From Chryseobacterium sp. 36-9 (lineage in GTDB: Bacteria > Bacteroidota > Bacteroidia > Flavobacteriales > Weeksellaceae): a stretch of 44,516 nt of DNA. The notes under the pieces were generated by a model, which made no database searches, was not told the DNA's origin, and saw nothing but the letters and a program-made list of their open reading frames with translations. Both the position numbers and the translations under genes were made by a program. Location: contig MKVE01000017.1 of NCBI GenBank assembly GCA_001898785.1, positions 108,913-153,428 on the forward strand, read 5' to 3'. Shown here piece by piece: positions 38,917-44,516 of the stretch (positions are counted from its first letter, which is position 1; every line of letters begins with the position of its first letter).

Positions 38917-41229
38917 TTATCTGTTTTTCAGTAAAATCCAAGAGCTGTATTTATGAATCACTCCTGTGTCTGGCTCTGTCCATTCCAGCATATACCAATA
39001 TGATGCAGTTGGTAAAATTCGTCCGTTATGTTTTCCGTCCCAAATATATTTTCCGTCTTTTGATGCAAAAACGATTTGACCGTTACGGTCAACTATTTTA
39101 AATGTGACATGGTCTTTCAGGTTCAAGCTTGAGTAATCCAGTATATCATTTTTTCCGTCGCCATTAGGAGTTATAATATTAACAAGATTGATATTAGAAA
39201 ATTCTCTTACAGAGGGAATGCATTTTTTAGCACTTCTTACATACACTTTCTGAATTCCTTTTGGAACATTATTAAAAGTATTTGAAGATTGCCAAATTAT
39301 TCCATCCATAGAATACTCGTATGGAGCGGTTCCCCCAGTTGCGGTAATTTTTAATATGTTATTTTCAATTTCTAAAATTTTGATAACAACTTCTTCCTCA
39401 GCAATTACATTCACTTTTTGTCTGGTTGTACAGCCATCATATGTAAGGTCAACCCAATGTTCACCCACACTTAATGATCCAGAAGTAGAGAGTGTAGATC
39501 CAGAATCCCATAAATAACCATCAAAACCTGATCCGGCATCCAAGATTATATTGTTTTCTTTGCAGATAGTAACATCTTGTAGCATACTTGATATTTTCGG
39601 ATTTTTGAAAATTAATTTTAATTCTCCGACTGCTGGGCAATCGATGTTATTTTCAAAGCGGAAAAAGTAGCTTTTGTCGGCTTTAAGATCTTGTAAATTA
39701 GAAATACTATTTAGTTTTGTTTTTGCATCATTCGAGGTTTCATAGAAAGTAATGTTAGATGCCTGTGTAGTAAATAAATTAATGTAATCAATCAGGTTAA
39801 TTGGTTCGTTTCCGGAGCGGTCTGTATCACATATTTCTATTGGTGATACACTATTCAGTAAAATCTGTGGGGCAATATTAAAATTGATTGTTCCAAAAAC
39901 TGACGAACAAGCATTTTTACTTCTTACTTCAACAATGACTGAAGTATTTCTTGTGAAAGTAAAATTGTCAGATAAAGGTGTTACCGGGTTAGATGTCAGA
40001 TAGTAATAGATTTCAAAATTGTTAGGATTATTAACAATAATAGGAGTAATATCAGATAGTTTTAAGCTGATTGAATTATCCAGATCATTATCACAAAGAT
40101 TAGCATCGTATAAGCTTGTATCTACATTGGGAACAGGATAGAAATTTAAAAATATTTCTGCAGAGTTTTCACACCCATTGGTTGTGATCACCCAGGCAAA
40201 CACAGAACCTCCGGCTGAAGTGTAAGCTGAAGGATTTAGAATTTCTGTTCCGGGAATATGATCCTGAGCTTCCTGTAATGTCAGATAATATTTTATGCTT
40301 GATGTCGGTTCACTGGTAAGAACTGCAGATTTAAGATTAAAGACTCCTTGGTTCAAGTTGTTTTTACAAACTTTTAGATCAGGATTTAAAAGTGTAAGTG
40401 GTTTCCACTCGACCTTGATTGTTTCTACCCGAAAACATTCTGTTACTTTACTTTGAATCCTATAAAAATAGTTATGATTGTTAAGTGTTAAAGGCCGGGT
40501 AATTCTATTTTCATCATAAGTAGCATCCTCGTATGTATCGTAATAAGTTACCTCAAAATCAGGATTACCATTTAATATATTAGATGTATAAGAAGAAAAA
40601 TCATAAACTGTACTTGTGTTACATAGTGCGATATCTGGAACTGCTCCGAAAGGATTGGGCGCAGAACTGAATGGGTCTTCCAGCATTGCTGTTCCTGTCC
40701 AATTAAGAGTAAATGAACCGTTGCCAATAGGTCTGTCAATAACTAAAAAGTAAGATTCACCAGCTAGAACATCTAGAGATTTTATATAACCATCGCCAAG
40801 TTCGCCCGGACCTTCAGAGAAATCACCGGCAGGTTCTGAATCTCTCATCCCTGTATGATTATCAGCCAAAAAAGCTGCTTCAGGATTTGTGGTAGAGCAT
40901 CTGATAGAGCTTCCCAATGCGCTGCAAGAAGCCTTGGGCCCAAAAATCCAGAAATCATAATCGACATCAATGGCAGAACTTGTCGGAATAAGATCAAAGC
41001 CTAAAGTTCCACTAGTTTTCACAGTGAATTTTAGCCAAAGAGAATTATGTTCAATACTATGGCATACTTTGGTGCTATCCAATTCCTGTAAACCATAGCC
41101 TGTTGGATTTAATGTAATTGTTTGATTTCCGCAGATTTGAATATAATTAATGCAATCATTAGCTTCGCGGTTTTGCGTGAAAAATAATTTAAAGATTAGA
41201 AGAAAAATAACGATTGCAATTTTTTTCAT
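38917..41229 (-). CDS. Large secreted protein with T9SS type B sorting domain
   Basis: This 770-residue protein has a signal peptide (about 1-18), then a beta-rich region beginning NDCINYIQICGNQTITLNPT. Several Ig/PKD-like Cys-containing repeats follow. The last 85 residues or so form the gliding-motility (CHU_C) sorting domain, with ITPNGDGKNDILDY, VTFKIVDRNGQIVFASKDG and the end YSSWILLKNR. Type IX secretion exports such proteins to the surface, where they serve in adhesion or gliding. It is a single gene with a TAGTTTTG promoter box 25 bases upstream. Confidence 0.92.
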   Translation of the reverse strand: MKKIAIVIFLLIFKLFFTQNREANDCINYIQICGNQTITLNPTGYGLQELDSTKVCHSIEHNSLWLKFTVKTSGTLGFDLIPTSSAIDVDYDFWIFGPKASCSALGSSIRCSTTNPEAAFLADNHTGMRDSEPAGDFSEGPGELGDGYIKSLDVLAGESYFLVIDRPIGNGSFTLNWTGTAMLEDPFSSAPNPFGAVPDIALCNTSTVYDFSSYTSNILNGNPDFEVTYYDTYEDATYDENRITRPLTLNNHNYFYRIQSKVTECFRVETIKVEWKPLTLLNPDLKVCKNNLNQGVFNLKSAVLTSEPTSSIKYYLTLQEAQDHIPGTEILNPSAYTSAGGSVFAWVITTNGCENSAEIFLNFYPVPNVDTSLYDANLCDNDLDNSISLKLSDITPIIVNNPNNFEIYYYLTSNPVTPLSDNFTFTRNTSVIVEVRSKNACSSVFGTINFNIAPQILLNSVSPIEICDTDRSGNEPINLIDYINLFTTQASNITFYETSNDAKTKLNSISNLQDLKADKSYFFRFENNIDCPAVGELKLIFKNPKISSMLQDVTICKENNIILDAGSGFDGYLWDSGSTLSTSGSLSVGEHWVDLTYDGCTTRQKVNVIAEEEVVIKILEIENNILKITATGGTAPYEYSMDGIIWQSSNTFNNVPKGIQKVYVRSAKKCIPSVREFSNINLVNIITPNGDGKNDILDYSSLNLKDHVTFKIVDRNGQIVFASKDGKYIWDGKHNGRILPTASYWYMLEWTEPDTGVIHKYSSWILLKNR

Positions 41230-41254
41230 CAGAGTTACGTGTTTTATTTTTTCG

Positions 41255-41262
41255 CAAAACTA
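41255..41262 (-). promoter_or_regulatory. Promoter -7 box for the T9SS cargo gene
   Basis: The minus strand reads TAGTTTTG, matching TANNTTTG, 25 bases before the start codon. Confidence 0.5.
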
Positions 41263-41294
41263 AAAATAACTTTACTCTGTGGCAAATATTTAGA

Positions 41295-42587
41295 TTAATT
41301 CAACGCTTTTTTATATGCTGCCAAAGCTCTTTCCCGAGCAAATTTATGTTCCACGATTCTGTTATTCAGAACACTGTTTTCAAAATCAGGATTCCACTTT
41401 TTGATATATTTCAGATCCTTATCAAATTTCTTTGTTTGCTCATCCGGATTGAAAACTCTGAAATAAGGCGCTGCATCACAGCCGCAACCTGCTGCCCATT
41501 GCCAATTTCCGTTGTTGGCGGACAAATCATAATCCAATAATTTCTTAGCAAAATAAGCTTCGCCCCAACGCCAATCTATCAAAAGATGTTTGGTGAGAAA
41601 GCTGGCGACTACCATTCTGATTCTGTTATGCATTCGCCCGGTTTGGTTCAGTTGCCGCATTCCCGCATCTACAATTGGATAACCTGTTTCACCATCGCAC
41701 CATTTTTCAAATTCAGATTCGTTGTTGCGCCATTGGATATCTTCATATTTTTCCTTGAAACAATGCTTCACTACTTTCGGAAAGTGAAAAAGAATCTGCA
41801 TGAAAAACTCTCTCCAAATCAATTCATTAAGCCAGGTTTCATTATGACTCAAAGCAAATTTCACACACTTCCGAATCGAAATTGTTCCAAATCTCAAAGC
41901 GATTCCCAAATGTGTTGTGGCGTCCAAAGCTGGAAAATCTCGGTTTTCATCGTAAACATCAATGATTTTGGATTCCAGTTTTGGCTCTTCAAATTCCAAA
42001 TCTGTTTTCTCGAATCCGATTTCCTTTAAGGTTAAGATTTTCTTTTTTGGTAGTTTTTGAAATTGGTCGTTCTTCAGATTATTTGTGTTGTAATCCTTTT
42101 CTGAAAGCAATTTCTTCCACTTTTTGGAATAGGGTGTGTAAACCGTGTAAGGCTCGCCATTGTCCTTTACGACTTCATTTTTCTCAAAAATCACCTGGTC
42201 TTTGAAATCGATAAACTCAATGTTTTTTGAATGGAGAAAATCCTTAACCTCGTCATCTCTTTTGATTGCCGAAGGTTCATAATCTCTGTTGCAATAAACC
42301 GATTGGATATCATATTCTTTTTGTAATTGTTTGAAAATACCCAAAGGTTTCCCGTAAAAAGTGAGAAGAGAACTTCCAGTCTCATACAGTTCTGTATTGA
42401 TTTTTTCAAGCGATTGATGAATGTAATCGACTCGACGGTCGTGCTTATCATCGAGAAGGTCAAGGATATCTTTGTCAAAAATAAAAATGGGAATTACTTT
42501 TTCATCAGCTTTCAACGCTTCGGACAAGCCTTTGTTGTCATCCAAACGAAGGTCTCTCCGAAACCAGAATATTGAGATTTTTTGCAT
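41295..42587 (-). CDS. Deoxyribodipyrimidine photolyase (cryptochrome/photolyase family)
   Basis: This 430-residue flavoenzyme uses light to split pyrimidine dimers. It has an N-terminal alpha/beta antenna domain (ISIFWFRRDLRLDDNKGLSE) and a C-terminal FAD domain with LNELIWREFFMQILFHFP, DAGMRQLNQTGRMHNRIRMV and DYDLSANNGNWQWAAGCGCD. These agree with CPD photolyase class I; cryptochrome-like roles cannot be excluded. It lies six bases after an unknown membrane protein gene and is probably cotranscribed with it. Confidence 0.93.
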   Translation of the reverse strand: MQKISIFWFRRDLRLDDNKGLSEALKADEKVIPIFIFDKDILDLLDDKHDRRVDYIHQSLEKINTELYETGSSLLTFYGKPLGIFKQLQKEYDIQSVYCNRDYEPSAIKRDDEVKDFLHSKNIEFIDFKDQVIFEKNEVVKDNGEPYTVYTPYSKKWKKLLSEKDYNTNNLKNDQFQKLPKKKILTLKEIGFEKTDLEFEEPKLESKIIDVYDENRDFPALDATTHLGIALRFGTISIRKCVKFALSHNETWLNELIWREFFMQILFHFPKVVKHCFKEKYEDIQWRNNESEFEKWCDGETGYPIVDAGMRQLNQTGRMHNRIRMVVASFLTKHLLIDWRWGEAYFAKKLLDYDLSANNGNWQWAAGCGCDAAPYFRVFNPDEQTKKFDKDLKYIKKWNPDFENSVLNNRIVEHKFARERALAAYKKALN

Positions 42588-42593
42588 TGAATT

Positions 42594-43187
42594 TTAATTG
42601 ATAGAACTTTTAAAAACTAAGAACACAAGTAATGCCGAAAATACTGTAGCAAGAAAAGTTGAAATAAAAACGGCTAGATTACTTCTACTTTTTCCGGTAA
42701 TCATTTTTATAATAAAATAACAAACAATATAAGTTGGAACCAACAAGTAGAAAATGAAACCTTTGATAATGAATAATATTAATAATAAAAACAAAAATCC
42801 TGCAATTGATGCGACAGCTAGACCAATGATACTTTTGTAGATAGTATCCTTATCAACTTCAGAATCTTTTTTATTATGTTCGAATACAATGTATTTTTCC
42901 AAAATGAAGTAAGAAAGTTCATCCTTTTCTAAAAATTCAGAAGATATTTTTTCGTCAATTTCTTCCAAGCTTTTATTCTGCAAAACCATTTTGTTGATTT
43001 CAAAAGCAATTCTTCCTTTTTCTTTGATGATGAGCTTTTTATGATTGGCTTTCGCTTTAATTATATCAATATTTCCACGCTCAATCAGAACTTCTTCTAA
43101 TTCTTTCCCGATTTTCCCCGAATTATCAATCCATTGAATATAGGCATCGACTAATTCTTCTTCGTTGAAATTTTTGTAAATATTCAT
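42594..43187 (-). CDS. Unknown membrane protein
   Basis: This 197-residue protein has a soluble, Glu/Lys-rich N-terminal half (about 1-115; helical, with WIDNSGKIGKELEEVLIERG) and a C-terminal half with about three hydrophobic helices (near 123-150, 150-163 and 175-192). I do not recognise the family. The ATG abuts the stop of the nitroreductase gene with no gap. Translation is thus probably coupled. Role unknown. Confidence 0.75.
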   Translation of the reverse strand: MNIYKNFNEEELVDAYIQWIDNSGKIGKELEEVLIERGNIDIIKAKANHKKLIIKEKGRIAFEINKMVLQNKSLEEIDEKISSEFLEKDELSYFILEKYIVFEHNKKDSEVDKDTIYKSIIGLAVASIAGFLFLLLILFIIKGFIFYLLVPTYIVCYFIIKMITGKSRSNLAVFISTFLATVFSALLVFLVFKSSIN

Positions 43188-43700
43188 CTATTCCAAACTT
43201 CCCAGATAAAACAATCCCAAACATTGTTGATTCTCTTCAATTTTCAAAGAATCTTTGAGATGATTGACCAGTTTTGGAGAACTCCAATAACAGCCGATTC
43301 TGTAGGCGGTGCAAGTGAGATACATATTTTGTACAGCCATAGATGTTGCGGCAATTTCTTCCCAGTCCGGAACTAATCCGCTGAATTCGACCACAATTGA
43401 AATGACAGCGTTGGCTTTCGAAATTTTAAAACTAATATCATCATATTTTTTTTGCAGAAACTGAAAGTCTGGTGTGATTTCTTTGTAAATATTTTGTAAT
43501 TCCTGTCCAAGATTTTGTTTTTCTTCTCCTTTGAAGACTTTGAAGCGCCAAGGTTTTGTACGTTTATGATTCGGAGCTAGGACGGCATTGCTGAGAATTT
43601 CGTCAATGATATGCTGTGGAATTTCTTTGTCCGAGTAATCTTTTGGGAAGATGCTTCTGCGCTCTTCTATAATGTGTTTGAGAATTGTTGCGTTTTCCAT
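43188..43700 (-). CDS. Nitroreductase-family protein (short)
   Basis: This 170-residue FMN-binding protein shows the family's N-terminal flavin site EERRSIFPKDYSD and SNAVLAPNHKRTKPWRFKVF (about 34-53), and the later AATSMAVQNMYLTCTAYRIG stretch. It resembles the YdjA/TdsD-type small nitroreductases more than NfsB, so its substrate may be unlike that of the enzyme at 9266. It is followed immediately by the membrane protein and photolyase genes. Confidence 0.9.
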   Translation of the reverse strand: MENATILKHIIEERRSIFPKDYSDKEIPQHIIDEILSNAVLAPNHKRTKPWRFKVFKGEEKQNLGQELQNIYKEITPDFQFLQKKYDDISFKISKANAVISIVVEFSGLVPDWEEIAATSMAVQNMYLTCTAYRIGCYWSSPKLVNHLKDSLKIEENQQCLGLFYLGSLE

Positions 43701-43756
43701 TCCGTAAAATTACGAATTAGAATTAGGTAATCTTTAATTTTGAAAATCAAAATCGA

Positions 43757-44206
43757 TTAAAAAATTTCCACAATTTCCTGACTGATTCTATTAAGGATAA
43801 ACGAATCGCCGGGTTTCATTCCCATCATTGTCTGCGCCATCGGACTTTCGGGAGAAATGGCATAAAAACGGTCACCCTGAAAGAAAAATTCTCCCAAAGA
43901 AACAGAAATATAAAAGCGGGCTTTGTTGGTAATAACCAGTGAACCTAATTTTACAACATCGGATTCCGAATTCAGGACTTTTCGCATCTGGTTCTGCATA
44001 CTTTTCAACGAAACCATTTGCTTATCCAAGTGATAAATCTCCTCCTGAATCTCCTCTCTTATCGAATCATATTTTGATGTTTTTTTGATGTCACGGCTGG
44101 CTTCCAGAGAGAAGTTGAGGTAAAATTCCAAAGTTTTCACTTTCCCCGAAATGCTGTCGTTCACAAAATCCCGTAATTCACTTTTATCATAAACAGTCTT
44201 CTGCAT
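43757..44206 (-). CDS. Gre-like transcription factor with altered tip
   Basis: I take the ATG at 44206 (149 residues); the upstream alternative is a TTG. It has an N-terminal antiparallel coiled coil (about 5-80) and a C-terminal FKBP-like domain (about 85-149, with ISPESPMAQTMMGMKPGDSF). This is the GreA/GreB layout. In GreA the coiled-coil tip carries DLSEN, whose Asp and Glu activate transcript cleavage. Here the same place reads DIKKTSKY (39-46), so the Asp may remain but the Glu is Lys. It may therefore be a Gfh1- or Rnk-like modulator rather than a cleavage factor, which is inference. Confidence 0.8.
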   Translation of the reverse strand: MQKTVYDKSELRDFVNDSISGKVKTLEFYLNFSLEASRDIKKTSKYDSIREEIQEEIYHLDKQMVSLKSMQNQMRKVLNSESDVVKLGSLVITNKARFYISVSLGEFFFQGDRFYAISPESPMAQTMMGMKPGDSFILNRISQEIVEIF

Positions 44207-44250
44207 AAATCCAATTTTAAATAAAGATAATGATTTTAGAAACAAATAAA

Positions 44251-44275
44251 AACCTCTCTAGAAATTAGAAAGGTT
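44251..44275 (-). terminator. Terminator of trmD
   Basis: A 10-bp stem with one G-T pair (44251-44260 with 44266-44275) is followed on the minus strand by TTTTATTTG. It separates trmD from the Gre-like gene. Confidence 0.75.
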
Positions 44276-44293
44276 ATGTGATTATATCATTAA

Positions 44294-44516
44294 TTATTCC
44301 AAAAGATCGGGTCTTCGCTCTTTCGTGATCCTCACAGCTTCATCGTGACGCCAATCTTCTATCGCTGCAAAATTACCGCTCAACAAAATTTTCGGAACAG
44401 CTAAATCCTTATAAACCTCAGGCCTTGTATAGATTGGCGGTGATAAAAGGTCGTCCTGAAAGCTGTCTGTCAGGGCGCTTTGTTCGTCATTCAAAACGCC
44501 AGGCAATAATCGGATA
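44294..44516 (-). CDS. trmD: tRNA (guanine-N1)-methyltransferase TrmD, C-terminal part
   Basis: The open frame runs off the window end; only the last 73 or so residues are seen. They match the TrmD C-terminal domain: LPGVLNDEQSALTDSF, LLSPPIYTRPEVYKDLAVP, EILLSGNF-like KILLSGNFAAIEDWRHD and RRPDLLE. TrmD makes m1G37 in tRNAs and prevents frameshifting. In many bacteria it follows rpsP and rimM in one operon. Here they lie about 5.6 kb away on the same strand and downstream of trmD, with a terminator between. Confidence 0.93.
   Translation of the reverse strand, partial: IRLLPGVLNDEQSALTDSFQDDLLSPPIYTRPEVYKDLAVPKILLSGNFAAIEDWRHDEAVRITKERRPDLLE

Overview
The window is AT-rich, densely packed chromosomal DNA from a member of the Bacteroidota, most likely a Flavobacteriia/Weeksellaceae organism close to Chryseobacterium. 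The signs are a type IX secretion (T9SS) type B sorting domain, a PorV/PorQ-family outer-membrane protein, BshA for bacillithiol, DUF2851 and DUF2089 proteins, signal peptides ending in AQ or SQ, little Shine-Dalgarno signal, and repeated promoter -7 boxes of the Bacteroidota form TANNTTTG. The genus is inferred, not proven. I saw no rRNA, tRNA, CRISPR array, prophage or insertion sequence. No stretch reads as a foreign island.

Layout. 1-5.5 kb: the end of an Ala-rich repeat lipoprotein, a SpoU/TrmH RNA methyltransferase, lptB, a DinB-fold protein, and an ABC exporter/WYL regulator operon. 5.5-9.1 kb: a long palindrome, then cob(I)alamin adenosyltransferase, an unknown secreted protein, thiamine pyrophosphokinase and a PLP-dependent arginine decarboxylase. 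9.2-13 kb: a divergent nitroreductase/HxlR pair, then an operon of a DUF2089 regulator, a membrane protein and a serine hydrolase. 13-18.6 kb: a secreted Ig-like protein, the acyl-CoA carboxylase beta subunit, and a DMT transporter/PorV-like/unknown secreted protein operon. 18.6-25.7 kb: 1-Cys peroxiredoxin, a small lipoprotein, GH3 hydrolase, bshA, a two-part secreted protein, DUF2851 and a PspC-like protein. 25.8-34.7 kb, all on the minus strand: sdhCAB, rpoN, an M13 peptidase and asnS. 34.9-37.5 kb: an AraC regulator and a second serine hydrolase. 37.5-44.5 kb, minus strand: rimM, rpsP, a T9SS cargo protein, photolyase, a membrane protein, a nitroreductase, a Gre-like factor and the 3' end of trmD.

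Most genes are housekeeping: translation and RNA modification (asnS, rpsP, rimM, trmD, TrmH), the TCA cycle and respiration (sdhCAB), cofactors (thiamine, cobalamin, bacillithiol), envelope (lptB, PorV-like, T9SS cargo) and redox defence (two nitroreductases, peroxiredoxin, photolyase).

No clearly new multi-gene system is evident. The signals most worth a second look lie between genes and inside unusual proteins. They are: two copies of a structured dispersed repeat (about 1.13-1.21 kb and 38.83-38.91 kb); other palindromic repeat families, one of which appears to have inserted in frame into the thiamine pyrophosphokinase gene; a roughly 166-bp nested palindrome upstream of the adenosyltransferase; an orphan terminator upstream of the DMT transporter; a Gre-like factor with an altered catalytic tip; an HxlR/nitroreductase divergon with visible operators; and an rpsP-rimM pair separated by a stable hairpin, with trmD displaced about 5.6 kb.
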